58,097 nucleotides of DNA from IIICB1 sp035968095. Its GTDB lineage: Bacteria > Cyanobacteriota > Cyanobacteriia > Cyanobacteriales > SIO1D9. Where the stretch lies: positions 1-58,097 of the forward strand of contig JAWQFW010000004.1 in NCBI GenBank assembly GCA_035968095.1. Direction: 5' to 3'. The translations under genes were made by a program, and so were the position numbers. This document shows positions 17,875 to 26,590 of this stretch, one piece after another. Position 1 is the stretch's first letter. Each line of letters begins with the position of its first letter. The notes below the pieces were generated by a model. That model was not told the DNA's origin and did no database searches. It saw only the letters and a program-made list of their open reading frames with translations.

Positions 17875-18501
17875 ATGCAAGTTTTTCATCGGCGACAACG
17901 GGGAGAAATCCAAACAGAAGCAAATACACGCAGCCGGATTTTGCAAGCGGCTTTGCGGTTGTTTGCGAAAAAAGGCTATGATGGCACAACCACAAGAGAT
18001 TTAGCCGCCGCCGCAGGTGTAGCCGAAGGAACACTTTTTCGCCATTTTGTCAATAAGAAAGCAATTTTAATCGAAGTAGCCACACAAGGTTGGGTAGAAA
18101 TACTCACCGACTTATTGACAGAATTGAGCGAAATGGGAAGTTACAAAGCAGTTGCACAAGTGATGCGGAGACGAATGCTGCGAATGCAAGAAAATAGCGA
18201 TTTGATGCGAGTATGTTTCATGGAAGCACAATTTCACCCGGAATTGCGCGATCGCATTCAATCAGAAGTCATCGAAAAAATGACTGATGTTGCGGAAGCT
18301 TTCTTTGAAACCGCAATGGATAAAGGAATTTATCGGCGTACAAATCCGAAAATAGTCGCCCAAGTATTTTTAGGGATGTTCGCGATCGCGGGCTTCTCCG
18401 ATCATACCATCATCGACCCCCAAGCCTCCCCCCAAGCCATGAAAGAAATGGCAGAAGGTATCGCCGATATTTTCCTCAACGGAGTCTTAGCCAAAGATTA
18501 G
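17875..18501 (+). CDS. TetR/AcrR-family transcriptional regulator
   Basis: 208 residues. The N-terminal HTH is typical (RILQAALRLFAKKGYDGTTT, then GVAEGTLFRHFVNKKAIL). The helical C-terminal ligand-binding domain carries no recognisable specificity. It is divergent from the M16 peptidase operon across a 600-bp spacer, so it may control itself or that operon, but no inverted-repeat operator stands out. Ligand unknown. Transcription converges on the Rpn-like gene downstream. Confidence 0.9.
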   Translation: MQVFHRRQRGEIQTEANTRSRILQAALRLFAKKGYDGTTTRDLAAAAGVAEGTLFRHFVNKKAILIEVATQGWVEILTDLLTELSEMGSYKAVAQVMRRRMLRMQENSDLMRVCFMEAQFHPELRDRIQSEVIEKMTDVAEAFFETAMDKGIYRRTNPKIVAQVFLGMFAIAGFSDHTIIDPQASPQAMKEMAEGIADIFLNGVLAKD

Positions 18502-18551
18502 CATTTCTGTCGATGCTATACAATTCCCTGTCATTGTTTTTTGTTTAACTT

Positions 18552-18773
18552 TTATCTCAACTGTGCCAAAAGTTCCTCACGAGAAAGATTAGACAAATTG
18601 AGCAATAACTGAGTACGCTCAGAATTAGAAAGTTTGACAATAGCAGGGATTAGGTTTGATAATTCCTCATCTAGCATTCCAAATCGCCCGATGAGCAGAC
18701 TTTCAACCATCTCTGTTTGTCCTTCTACTCGCCATTGTTCCTTTTGTTTCAAATAGGCTGGTGATAAATTCAT
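18552..18773 (-). CDS. DUF4351-like C-terminal piece of a frameshifted Rpn-like gene
   Basis: 73 residues starting MNLSPAYLKQKEQW and ending LSNLSREELLAQL, the usual C-terminus of cyanobacterial Rpn/DUF4351 proteins. It is in a different frame from the 244-residue piece upstream and overlaps it by 71 bases. A 4-bp tandem duplication (CATCCATC at 18771-18778, GATGGATG in the coding sense) lies exactly at the junction; removing one copy fuses the two frames as RELMNLSPAYL. It has its own ATG, so separate translation cannot be excluded. Rpn genes in enterobacteria are reported to make a small C-terminal product from an internal start. Confidence 0.6.
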   Translation of the reverse strand: MNLSPAYLKQKEQWRVEGQTEMVESLLIGRFGMLDEELSNLIPAIVKLSNSERTQLLLNLSNLSREELLAQLR

Positions 18774-19437
18774 CCATCAACTCGCGATCGTTATTACTTA
18801 TATTTTCTCTTAATTTTACATTCGTGTACCAGTTTCCCAACAAATCTAAAAGGTTATCTTGCAAAGGAGTTCCTTTTGGCAGTTCAACTAACTCCTCAAT
18901 TGCTTGTTGCTGAGTGGTTCCCTTACCCAAAACTCTCAACCAAAGTGTATCTAGAATCACAGGTAACTGGTTAATGGCTACAATTCCAGTCTTTTGAGAA
19001 AAGGGTAGAAAATAAACTCCTTCATCCCAGTTTTGATTTGCAACCAGATTTGCTTCAAAACCCTTGAGAAACTGTTCAGAAACAGTGGGAGACAAAATCC
19101 ATAAAAAAGGCAAATCAGCTTCTTTAAGAGATTGTTTTTTCCGTCGTGCTTTCCGCAGTAAATCACCGTGCAGGGAATACAATTTGAGCAAACAATTCCT
19201 AACTTCTACCGCACTAGGAGGATTGCGAAATACCTCTAGTAAACAAGAACTTACTGCCATTTTACCTAATAATCCTAAATTAGGTGCATTTGTTGGAGGT
19301 GAAGACGCAGGGATAAACCAAATATCAACTTGACGGGCTTCACTGGAAACATCAAAACTCGTTTCTACTTTACCCAGAGGTGTTAAGAGTTCAGTCAAAT
19401 ATTGCTTTGCCAGTTGGTCATGAGATTGTCGTGTCAT
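18703..19437 (-). CDS. Rpn/DUF4351-type PD-(D/E)XK-like protein, N-terminal piece (frameshifted)
   Basis: 244 residues; the first ~225 match the cyanobacterial family often annotated 'flagellar assembly protein H' or Rpn-like transposase/nuclease (SHDQLAKQYLTELLTPLG, ARQVDIWFIP, LPFLWILSP). The last ~18 residues are out-of-frame translation caused by the 4-bp duplication at 18771-18778. The family is thought to have a PD-(D/E)XK-like fold; here the Asp of QVDIWF is visible but I cannot place a complete ExK. With the downstream 73-residue piece it makes one ~290-residue ancestral gene, so it is probably a recent pseudogene or an assembly error. Confidence 0.65.
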   Translation of the reverse strand: MTRQSHDQLAKQYLTELLTPLGKVETSFDVSSEARQVDIWFIPASSPPTNAPNLGLLGKMAVSSCLLEVFRNPPSAVEVRNCLLKLYSLHGDLLRKARRKKQSLKEADLPFLWILSPTVSEQFLKGFEANLVANQNWDEGVYFLPFSQKTGIVAINQLPVILDTLWLRVLGKGTTQQQAIEELVELPKGTPLQDNLLDLLGNWYTNVKLRENISNNDRELMDEFITSLFETKGTMASRRTNRDG

Positions 19438-19522
19438 GTTATTTATTAGTGTGGTTTCCCTGACTTGTTTCTGAGACTATCCTACCTAGAGATTATTGCT
19501 ATTGCTCAGAATCACCACATTC

Positions 19523-20593
19523 TTACTCCTTAAAAATTGCGCCGCGTTGCTGTAAATTCTGTTTCGTTTCTTCAGTAATTCCGGGATTTTTACCAAATTT
19601 TGCGTTAGTTACTTTCGCACCACTAAGATTAACATTACTCAAGTTTGCTCCCAATAAATTAGCATTTTCTAAGTTTGCCCCACTCAGATTAGCTAATGCC
19701 AAACTAGCGCGATGTAAATCTACAAAACTTAAATTTGCTTCGCTGAGATATGCGCCACTCAAATCTGCACCGCTTAATTTTGCTCCTTGTAAATTAGCAC
19801 TACTCAAATCGGCATCATCTAATTCTGCGCCGCGAAGATTGACTTGAAAAAGATTAGCACTGCTCAAATTAATATTAGTTAAATTAGTTGCCATTAAATT
19901 ACCGCCAGCGAGATCGGTAAGAGGATTAATTTGCGCGATTTTTGCTAATTCAAGGAAGTTATTTGTTTCGGCTGCGGTAATCTTGGTAATAACGTTTTCC
20001 AACTCGCCTAAGATTGCTGTAGTTTCTTGATTGGCTCTTGAATTTTTTAATTGAGCGGTGGATAATTTGACTAAACTTAAATATGGTGTGAATTTATTTG
20101 TTAATAAAAATAGCGCTAGTTTACTGTCGAGAATAGCGTGTTTGTTTGGGCTAATATCATGATGCCATAAACCTTCGGCTTCAGTTATACAAATGTCTTG
20201 TCTGGTGACGGTAAATTGAGCTTCTAAATGATAAGGTTGTGCTTGGATTTGTAAGGTTCCTAATTTAGCTTTTTCGACGGAACTTTGTAAAGTGGTTACT
20301 CCCGGAGGCACGGCAAAGTTGAAAACGAGGTTGCTATCGGTAGCTAAATCTTTCACCAGCGTTGAAAATTCGCTGAAATCCTGCCCTTGAGTTGTAATTA
20401 CCCCATTTTTGATGTGAAAACTTAATTGACCGCCTCTAAGGGCAAATTTAACTTTTCCTTCCAGGAGATTTTCCCACTGTTGATTAAAGTTTAGTGTTAA
20501 ATAAAGTTCTAATTGCTCTTTTTCGCAGGGAATGGCTGTTAATCCTAGCAGCAAGCAATCTGGATATTGGTTATAAGACTCAAGTGCAAGCAT
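19523..20593 (-). CDS. Pentapeptide-repeat protein with unknown N-terminal domain
   Basis: 356 residues. The C-terminal third (about 225-335) is a pentapeptide solenoid of A(D/N)LxG type (SSANLQGAKLSGADLSGAYL, SEANLSFVDLHRASLALANL), about 20 units, forming a right-handed quadrilateral beta-helix. The N-terminal ~200 residues are a mixed alpha/beta domain I do not recognise. The end (NPGITEETKQNLQQRGAIF) is a common cap in cyanobacterial pentapeptide proteins. No signal peptide, so probably cytoplasmic. Divergent from the MOSC gene. Confidence 0.85.
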   Translation of the reverse strand: MLALESYNQYPDCLLLGLTAIPCEKEQLELYLTLNFNQQWENLLEGKVKFALRGGQLSFHIKNGVITTQGQDFSEFSTLVKDLATDSNLVFNFAVPPGVTTLQSSVEKAKLGTLQIQAQPYHLEAQFTVTRQDICITEAEGLWHHDISPNKHAILDSKLALFLLTNKFTPYLSLVKLSTAQLKNSRANQETTAILGELENVITKITAAETNNFLELAKIAQINPLTDLAGGNLMATNLTNINLSSANLFQVNLRGAELDDADLSSANLQGAKLSGADLSGAYLSEANLSFVDLHRASLALANLSGANLENANLLGANLSNVNLSGAKVTNAKFGKNPGITEETKQNLQQRGAIFKE

Positions 20594-20648
20594 ACAGCAA
20601 GGGGTAAGAAGGTTTTCTTTGTCAGATTAGCACGATCTGGGTTTTAAT

Positions 20649-20690
20649 CGCGCAGAGACGCAAAGGCGTAAAGAAAGGCGCGGAGGGTAT
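20649..20690. repeat. Dispersed cyanobacterial repeat ('gcagagacgcaaaggcg' type)
   Basis: The sequence gcgcagagacgcaaaggcg, followed by a similar 'aaagaaaggcgcggagg', is a purine-biased motif that I know as a common intergenic repeat in cyanobacteria. It lies between divergent genes, upstream of the MOSC start. Confidence 0.5.
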
Positions 20691-20734
20691 GTTGGTTTGG
20701 GGTAGGATTGCTATGTGGGAGTTTTTTGGGGTTT

Positions 20735-21610
20735 ATGCGGGTTACTGGGGTTTTTGTTTATCCGATTAAGTCTTGTCGGGGTTTTGGGGTTGATTCGGCT
20801 GAGGTTACTGCTAAGGGTTTTGTTGGCGATCGCGGATTCGGCGATTGGGCAAAGCCCACCGCCGTTTACGGCGATCGCGAGTTTATGCTTATAGATGAGC
20901 ATGGTAAGTTTGTTACTCAGCGACAATATCCGGGTTTGGCGAGAATTGAGGTAAAAGTTGCGGGAAATGAGCTTATTTTGGCGGCTGAGGGGGTTAATCT
21001 CGATTTTTTGAGGTTTCAGCCGAATTTGTCGGGAAGGGAAGTTAGGGTGGAAATTTGGCGCGATCGCACGACGGCGATCGATCAAGGTGATGAGGTGGCA
21101 AAATGGTTTCAGGCTGCCCTAAATGTTAGTCGAAATTTCCGTTTGGTGAGACAATCTCCTGATTATCTTCGCCCGATTGATCCTCAATTTGCAACGGCAG
21201 AAAATCAACCAGTAAGTTTCGCTGATGGTTATCCTTTTTTATTAATTGGGACGGCTTCTTTAACTGATTTAAATGATAAGTTAGCAGCAAAATATCAAGA
21301 GAATTTTTCAGCTTTACCAATGAATCGTTTTCGCCCAAATTTAGTAGTTGAAACTGACACGGCTTTTGTTGAAGATCAGTGGCAAGTTATTCAAATTGGT
21401 GAGATTAAATTTAGGGTAGTTAAGTCTTGTAGTCGCTGCATTGTTACTACTACAAATCAAGTTACTGGGGAAAGAAATCAGTTAAAAGAACCTTTGTTAA
21501 CTTTAAGTAGCTATCGTCAATTTTCTGGCGGAATTATGTTTGGGCAAAATCTGATTCCGGAGCAAACTGGGATTGTTAATGTGGGCGATGAGGTACAGGT
21601 TTTAGAATAA
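20735..21610 (+). CDS. MOSC-domain molybdenum-cofactor protein (mARC/YcbX-like)
   Basis: 291 residues from ATG 20735; a TTG at 20708 is possible but adds unrelated residues before VTGVFVYPIKSCRGF, the family start. The N-terminal MOSC_N beta-barrel (to about 115) is followed by the MOSC domain with FRVVKSCSRCIVTT, whose first Cys is the expected Mo ligand, and MFGQNLIP. There is no C-terminal 2Fe-2S ferredoxin domain as in YcbX, so electrons must come from a partner. Likely activity is reduction of N-hydroxylated compounds; the true substrate is unknown. 'gcgatcgcggattcggcgat' marks HIP1 sites inside the gene. Confidence 0.85.
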   Translation: MRVTGVFVYPIKSCRGFGVDSAEVTAKGFVGDRGFGDWAKPTAVYGDREFMLIDEHGKFVTQRQYPGLARIEVKVAGNELILAAEGVNLDFLRFQPNLSGREVRVEIWRDRTTAIDQGDEVAKWFQAALNVSRNFRLVRQSPDYLRPIDPQFATAENQPVSFADGYPFLLIGTASLTDLNDKLAAKYQENFSALPMNRFRPNLVVETDTAFVEDQWQVIQIGEIKFRVVKSCSRCIVTTTNQVTGERNQLKEPLLTLSSYRQFSGGIMFGQNLIPEQTGIVNVGDEVQVLE

Positions 21611-21767
21611 GTTTAAAGTGTGAAAAATCAACGATCAAACTCATCTAGAAACATTTATAAATTTGTAGTCGAATTACCTATTTAATACCAATTTGTTTTA
21701 GATTTCCTACATGACCCTAAGTTGCGTCCAGAGATAGGATACTTAGAAGACGATAATCTGGAAAAAT

Positions 21768-21834
21768 GTCATTTTGAACGAAGCGAAATATCTGGGGAGA
21801 TCCTACTCTCCGAGAACGCTTCGCTCAGGATGAC
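21768..21834. repeat. Inverted-repeat element (GTCATTnTGAnCGAAGCG family)
   Basis: Left arm GTCATTTTGAACGAAGCG (21768-21785) pairs with right arm CGCTTCGCTCAGGATGAC (21817-21834) with few mismatches, around a 31-base loop. Repeats of this form (gtcattctgagcgaagcg) are dispersed in many bacterial genomes. Its site, between the convergent MOSC and ycf35 ends, would also allow it to act as a bidirectional terminator. Confidence 0.65.
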
Positions 21835-21859
21835 GTAAGATTAAATAAAGAAGTAAAAA

Positions 21860-22234
21860 TTAAACCCAACTGCCGACAACAACTCTAACAGTACCATCAG
21901 CGAGAGTTTCTTGTTCTTCGACATTGAAACCTTGCTCTTTGACGGTAGCCATTAAAGTTTTGTGAGCATATTTTTGGCTAATTTTATTAACAAAATCTTG
22001 GCGATCGATTTTCGCACCCCAAAAATCGGCGACTAATTCATAATTTTCGCCGCTACGACGAAATCCTAAATCGTAGCCATTAGTTTGACGAATTACATAT
22101 TCCGCATTAGTAGTATCGCCATGATAACCACGCACGGTGGTATTCAACTCAACGTTGTAACCCAATTCTTGCAAAACCTGATTGAGAATTTCGCCCTGCT
22201 TGATTTGTACTTTAATTGTGCTGAAATGAGACAT
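21860..22234 (-). CDS. ycf35: DUF1257 protein, Ycf35-like
   Basis: 124 residues, full length for the family. It starts MSHFSTIKVQIK and has GYHGDTTNAEYVIR, DLGFRR and ELVADFWG, hallmarks of DUF1257/Ycf35 proteins kept in cyanobacteria and red-algal plastid genomes. It begins 12 bp after the ycf46 stop on the same strand, so the two are cotranscribed. The biochemical role is not established. No membrane segment, probably cytoplasmic. Confidence 0.88.
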   Translation of the reverse strand: MSHFSTIKVQIKQGEILNQVLQELGYNVELNTTVRGYHGDTTNAEYVIRQTNGYDLGFRRSGENYELVADFWGAKIDRQDFVNKISQKYAHKTLMATVKEQGFNVEEQETLADGTVRVVVGSWV

Positions 22235-22246
22235 AGTGATCTACTC

Positions 22247-23875
22247 CTATTCAAACTCTGAGCGCCGAATACCCTGCTCTACTCTATATTGCCTCAACTC
22301 TTCCATTAACTGCACGTTATTCGAGGCTGTACGCGCACCGCTTTCCGCAGCCCAGCGCTTGAGTGCGTCAATTTGAGCAGAAGCGATCGCCGCGAGCGGA
22401 ACTGTTTCGCGAATTGCGCTAAAAATATCTTGGGTGGTAAAATCTCGGCGTTGATTGTTTTGTCCGCTACTAAAGGCTCGTTGCATCGCATCAACGATCG
22501 CTTGTTCGATTTCTGCACCACTAAAATCTTTACTTTGGCTACTTAACAGCGATAAATCGAAATTCCGCCAACTACTAGGGCGTAAACGCTGTAAATGGAC
22601 TCGAAAAATCTCTTCTCGCTCGGTTTCTGTGGGTAAATCTAAGAAAAATATCTCATCAAAACGTCCTTTTCGCAATAACTCCGCCGGGAGAATTCGTACA
22701 TTATTGGCTGTCGCAACAATAAACACCGGAGAAGTTTTTTCCTGCATCCAGGTAATCAAGGAACCAAAGACGCGCCGCGAAGTTCCCGAATCACCATCTC
22801 TCCCACTAGCAATGTTCCCAAATGCTTTATCAATTTCATCAATCCAAAGTACGCAAGGAGCCATTGCTTCGGAAATTTTAATCAACTGACGCACGCGACT
22901 TTCACTTTCGCCAACGATACCACCAAATAAACGTCCTGCATCCAAACGTAACAAAGGTAAACGCCATTCGTGAGCAATTGTTTTTGCACAAAGAGATTTT
23001 CCGGTTCCCTGAATACCTACTAATAATAAACCTTTGGGGTTGGGAATTCCATAGCGTCTGGCTTCTTCGCTAAAGCCGTCTTGACGCATTCTTACCCATT
23101 GCTTGAGATTTCCTAATCCACCGACATTTTTGAGTGATTCAGCCGCAGGGAGAAACTCTAAGATTTCGGTTTGACGAATAACTTGTTTCTTTGCTTGTAA
23201 AACGCGATCGATAACTGACTCATCTACTTGTTGTTTGGCTGCGATCGCTTTTGCTAAGACTCGAATAATTCTGGTGCGAGTTAAACCCTGAAATGCTCTG
23301 ACGAGTTGTTCTCTTCCTAATCCTACTACTTTGAGTTTATCTGGTGCGACTTGGGAACTAATCAAAGCATCGATTTCTGGGGGAGTCGGTAAGGGAAAAT
23401 CAATGACTGTGGTTTGCTCTGTTAATTCTAAGGGTAATTCGAGATTAGCTCCAACGATCACTAAGGTTTTGCGACTCGACTTTAATTCGCGCGCGATCGC
23501 TGTTAACTCCTGCAAAATTGGAATTGTACTCGGAAGATAAGGATTTTTCAACAATAAGTGGAAATTGCGTAACACAAAGATCGTATCTTCATTAACATCA
23601 GCTTTCACAATTCGATCTAAAGCCGCCATTGCCGAGCCTTTCCCCGCTCCATTATCCTCCCAACCGCGCACTAAATCCCAAAATAAGATTCTCCGACTCG
23701 GTTGAGATTGGGCTGCAACTTGAACTAAGACTTGTTCGACTGGATCTTCTTCGAGGGAAACAAAGTAAATTAAAGGATAGCGGGCGCGAAGCATTAAATC
23801 TAGCTCTACTACTAATTCTTGATGGATGTTTGTTGAGCCAGAATTAGAATGAATGTTTGGCTGGTTGGCGTACAT
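22247..23875 (-). CDS. ycf46: Ycf46-like AAA ATPase
   Basis: 542 residues. The N-terminal ~230 residues (ELDLMLRARYPLIYFVSLEE...) are the Ycf46-specific domain, a degenerate AAA-like part. The second AAA module has Walker A GIQGTGKS, Walker B VLWIDEIDKAF, sensor ATANN and the arginine-finger region LLRKGRFDEIFFL. Ycf46 is conserved in cyanobacteria and plastids and has been linked to regulation of photosynthesis or inorganic carbon use in cyanobacteria. ATG 23875 has AGAGGA about 12 bases upstream. It heads the ycf46-ycf35 operon. Confidence 0.9.
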   Translation of the reverse strand: MYANQPNIHSNSGSTNIHQELVVELDLMLRARYPLIYFVSLEEDPVEQVLVQVAAQSQPSRRILFWDLVRGWEDNGAGKGSAMAALDRIVKADVNEDTIFVLRNFHLLLKNPYLPSTIPILQELTAIARELKSSRKTLVIVGANLELPLELTEQTTVIDFPLPTPPEIDALISSQVAPDKLKVVGLGREQLVRAFQGLTRTRIIRVLAKAIAAKQQVDESVIDRVLQAKKQVIRQTEILEFLPAAESLKNVGGLGNLKQWVRMRQDGFSEEARRYGIPNPKGLLLVGIQGTGKSLCAKTIAHEWRLPLLRLDAGRLFGGIVGESESRVRQLIKISEAMAPCVLWIDEIDKAFGNIASGRDGDSGTSRRVFGSLITWMQEKTSPVFIVATANNVRILPAELLRKGRFDEIFFLDLPTETEREEIFRVHLQRLRPSSWRNFDLSLLSSQSKDFSGAEIEQAIVDAMQRAFSSGQNNQRRDFTTQDIFSAIRETVPLAAIASAQIDALKRWAAESGARTASNNVQLMEELRQYRVEQGIRRSEFE

Positions 23876-23901
23876 TAACTTGATGATCCTCTATAAAAAC
23901 T

Positions 23902-24010
23902 GGGTGACTTGTGACTGGTGACTGGTGACTGGTGACTGGGTAATTGGTGATTGGTGACTGGGTAATTGGTGACTGGTGACTGGGGATTGGTGACTGGGGA
24001 TTAGGGGAAT
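23902..24010. repeat. Tandem 'gtgactg' heptad repeat
   Basis: About fifteen units of gtgactg/gtgattg/gtaattg in a row upstream of ycf46, giving spurious reading frames on the minus strand rich in SHQSPVT. It is an STRR-like sequence common in cyanobacteria; the number of units is likely to vary between strains. Confidence 0.8.
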
Positions 24011-24098
24011 TGGGGGACAAGGAGGAAATGTTGGTTGTGAAAATCGCTCTTTATTCCTAACACTGACAACACTGATAACGCTCCCAATTCCCCAATCC

Positions 24099-24605
24099 TT
24101 AATCCTCAATCGCCCAACGCACATAGGGACGATCGGTAACTGTATCTGCAAAAATAATTTTTTGGTAAGGTGCTTGGAGATCGCGCAAATTGACTCGAAA
24201 GTAGAGTTTACCTTCACGAAACTCAAAATTATAGACATTCGGAGCCTCTGATTGAGCTTGGGCGATACAATCCAAATAGCGATCGCTTAAATTACTTTGA
24301 TATTCGACAAATTTATCTTCCTCAACAACTAATTTTGTCTGATTAGCGAATGGTTGAGTTTCGGCGACAACGAGATGATCCGCACCACCTTCATAAGGTA
24401 ACAAAAAGCTAAAAACTCCCACTGTTTCCGGGCAAATTCCCGATTCTCTCTCCACAGATATAGTTAAATTTGGCTCGGCAGGTGGTCTGGGTGAAATTTG
24501 AGCGATCGCAGTGGAGTCCCAATTTTTTATCTCCGTACAACCTACTCCCAGCGCCAATAAAGGCAATAAACCCATAATTTTGCTTAAATTAGTCAAAAGT
24601 TTCAT
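24099..24605 (-). CDS. Putative lipoprotein of unknown function
   Basis: 168 residues from ATG 24605, which is preceded by AGAGGTGG; longer forms up to 24662 lack support. The N-terminus MKLLTNLSKIMGLLPLLALG then VGC looks like a lipoprotein signal, although Gly at -3 is weak for a lipobox. The mature part holds two Cys (ESGICPETVG, DRYLDCIAQ) that could form a disulfide, and a beta-rich C-terminal half. I do not recognise the family. It probably sits at a membrane surface. Confidence 0.7.
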   Translation of the reverse strand: MKLLTNLSKIMGLLPLLALGVGCTEIKNWDSTAIAQISPRPPAEPNLTISVERESGICPETVGVFSFLLPYEGGADHLVVAETQPFANQTKLVVEEDKFVEYQSNLSDRYLDCIAQAQSEAPNVYNFEFREGKLYFRVNLRDLQAPYQKIIFADTVTDRPYVRWAIED

Positions 24606-24880
24606 AGAACCACCTCTAAACGTAAATCTGTCGCCGCTCCTGATAGTAGTAAAGACTAGCAATCAATTTCCTCTGTTCCAGAATTTTTAACAGAAAAACA
24701 GCTAAAATTTCAGATTCCCAATTTCCTGTAACTATTGACAACTGGTAAATCCAGCTAAATAACAATCATTAATCAGGAACTAAATTGATAACTGAGATAC
24801 AGTCACTTTTGGTAAATTGAGTCAAAATAGAATCTTGAAACCCTATCGGTAGAAAAACTATCTGCCAAGAATCCTCACCA

Positions 24881-26584
24881 ATGCAACCACGAATTATTGT
24901 CTCTGGCTTAGGTGATACTGGATACAAAATATTTTCCTTGCTGAGACAGCAAGGCGCAAATGTAATTGGCATTAGCGATCGCCCGATGGCGGGAATACGC
25001 TCAGAACAATTAGTAATCGGCGATATGCGCTCTGTTTCTACTTTAATGGCAGCAGGAATCAAAGAAGCGCAAACCCTAGTATTAGCCCACAACGACGATG
25101 CGCTCAATCTAGCCATTCTCACCCAGGCACGAGTGCTGAATCCCCGCATTCGCATTATTAATCGCTTATACAATCATACTCTTGGCTCTCGCTTGGACAA
25201 AACCCTACCAGATCACGTCAGTATGAGCGTGTCAGCCCTGGCTGCGCCGATATTTGCCTTCGCCGCAATGGGAAATCAAGCGATCGGACAATTGCGAATG
25301 TTCAACCAAACTTGGCCGATTCATGAAGAAATTATCCACGACAATCATCCTTGGTTAGGAAAACCGATTAGCGAACTTTGGGAAGATATCTCGCGGATGT
25401 TAATCTACTACTTACCCAAACATGGTGAAGAAGATTTAGTCAGCGCCGTAGTTTCCCGAAGAGCATTAGCAACTGGCGATCGCTTAATTGTCGGCACCAA
25501 ACCCAATATCCGCAACCGTCGCCGCAATCGCTTCTGGAAAATGCTCAAAGCGCTCACTAATTTGCGGCAATTTCAGCGTCACGCTCGTCCCGTTGCTTTA
25601 GTAACCTTGGCACTACTGTGTACAATCTTATTAGCAACCATCACCTACATCTGTGTCAACTACAACACTTCAATGGTCGATGCACTTTACTTTTCCGTCG
25701 GGATGATTACCGGAGCCGGAGGTAAAGAAGAAGTCGCTGAGTCTGCCCCTGATAGTATCAAAGTTTTCACCGCAATCATGATGGTTATTGGTGCCGGAGT
25801 CATTGGCATCTGCTATGCTCTGATCAACGATTTTATCCTGGGGAGTCGGCTCAAGCAATTTTGGGATGCAGCGAGAATCCCCAATCGCAACCATTATATA
25901 GTTTGTGGACTTGGCGGTGTGGGTATGGAAATCGTCGAGCAACTGATTAACCAAGGACGAGAAGTTGTCGTTATTGAAAGCGATCCTAACAACCGTTTTA
26001 TTCACAGCGCTCGTTCTCTTTGTGTTCCGGTAATAATCGAAGATGCTAGTTTATTAAGTAGCTTACAAGCTGCGAATATCCACAAAGCGGAAGCGCTGTT
26101 AGCAGTTACCAGTAACGACATGGTAAATGTCGAAATTGCTCTGTGTGCGCGGGCGATCGTTCCTAAGTTACCAGTAATTGTCCGCAACCAAGACGCACAA
26201 TTTTCCAACGCAGCACGAGAAGTCTTTGAATTTGAAACCGTACTTTGTCCGACAGAAATAGCGGCTCCTTCTTTTGCAGCCGCCGCTTTAGGAGGAAGAA
26301 TTTTAGGTAATGGCATTACTGAACATTTGCTTTGGGTTGCTTTAGCAACGATAATTACCCCCAATCATCCTTTTTGTGGGAAAACTATCAAAGAAGCCGC
26401 AATGCAAGCCGATTTTGTCCCCCTTTATTTGGAAACGAAACGTGAGACAATTCACGGCTGGAGTTTATTGGATACTTGTCTCCAACCAGGAGAAATCTTA
26501 TATCTAACTATGCCCGCGATGAAATTAGAACAACTGTGGCGAACTGTCAATACTGATTCTGCTGAATTAATTATCAGTGCTTAA
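24881..26584 (+). CDS. RCK-2TM-RCK channel-like protein with atypical pore loop
   Basis: 567 residues. The N-terminal RCK/TrkA_N Rossmann domain (VSGLGDTGYKI, about 1-210) precedes a two-helix membrane part: TM1 about 237-259, pore loop about 265-285, TM2 about 293-317. A second RCK domain follows (VCGLGGVGMEIV, about 338-567). This orders like a K+ channel regulated by nucleotide or ions. The expected filter TVGYGD is replaced by MITGAGGKEE (about 275-284), so ion selectivity cannot be assumed to be K+; it may be another cation channel or a non-conducting sensor. The lysine and two glutamates directly after are also unusual. It is transcribed alone; the next gene converges 6 bp from its end. 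Confidence 0.82.
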   Translation: MQPRIIVSGLGDTGYKIFSLLRQQGANVIGISDRPMAGIRSEQLVIGDMRSVSTLMAAGIKEAQTLVLAHNDDALNLAILTQARVLNPRIRIINRLYNHTLGSRLDKTLPDHVSMSVSALAAPIFAFAAMGNQAIGQLRMFNQTWPIHEEIIHDNHPWLGKPISELWEDISRMLIYYLPKHGEEDLVSAVVSRRALATGDRLIVGTKPNIRNRRRNRFWKMLKALTNLRQFQRHARPVALVTLALLCTILLATITYICVNYNTSMVDALYFSVGMITGAGGKEEVAESAPDSIKVFTAIMMVIGAGVIGICYALINDFILGSRLKQFWDAARIPNRNHYIVCGLGGVGMEIVEQLINQGREVVVIESDPNNRFIHSARSLCVPVIIEDASLLSSLQAANIHKAEALLAVTSNDMVNVEIALCARAIVPKLPVIVRNQDAQFSNAAREVFEFETVLCPTEIAAPSFAAAALGGRILGNGITEHLLWVALATIITPNHPFCGKTIKEAAMQADFVPLYLETKRETIHGWSLLDTCLQPGEILYLTMPAMKLEQLWRTVNTDSAELIISA

Positions 26585-26590
26585 ACCTTG

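Noticed and set aside
23891..24238. Minus-strand frame rich in SHQSPVTSHQ
   Set aside because: It translates the 'gtgactg' heptad repeat and overlaps the lipoprotein gene.
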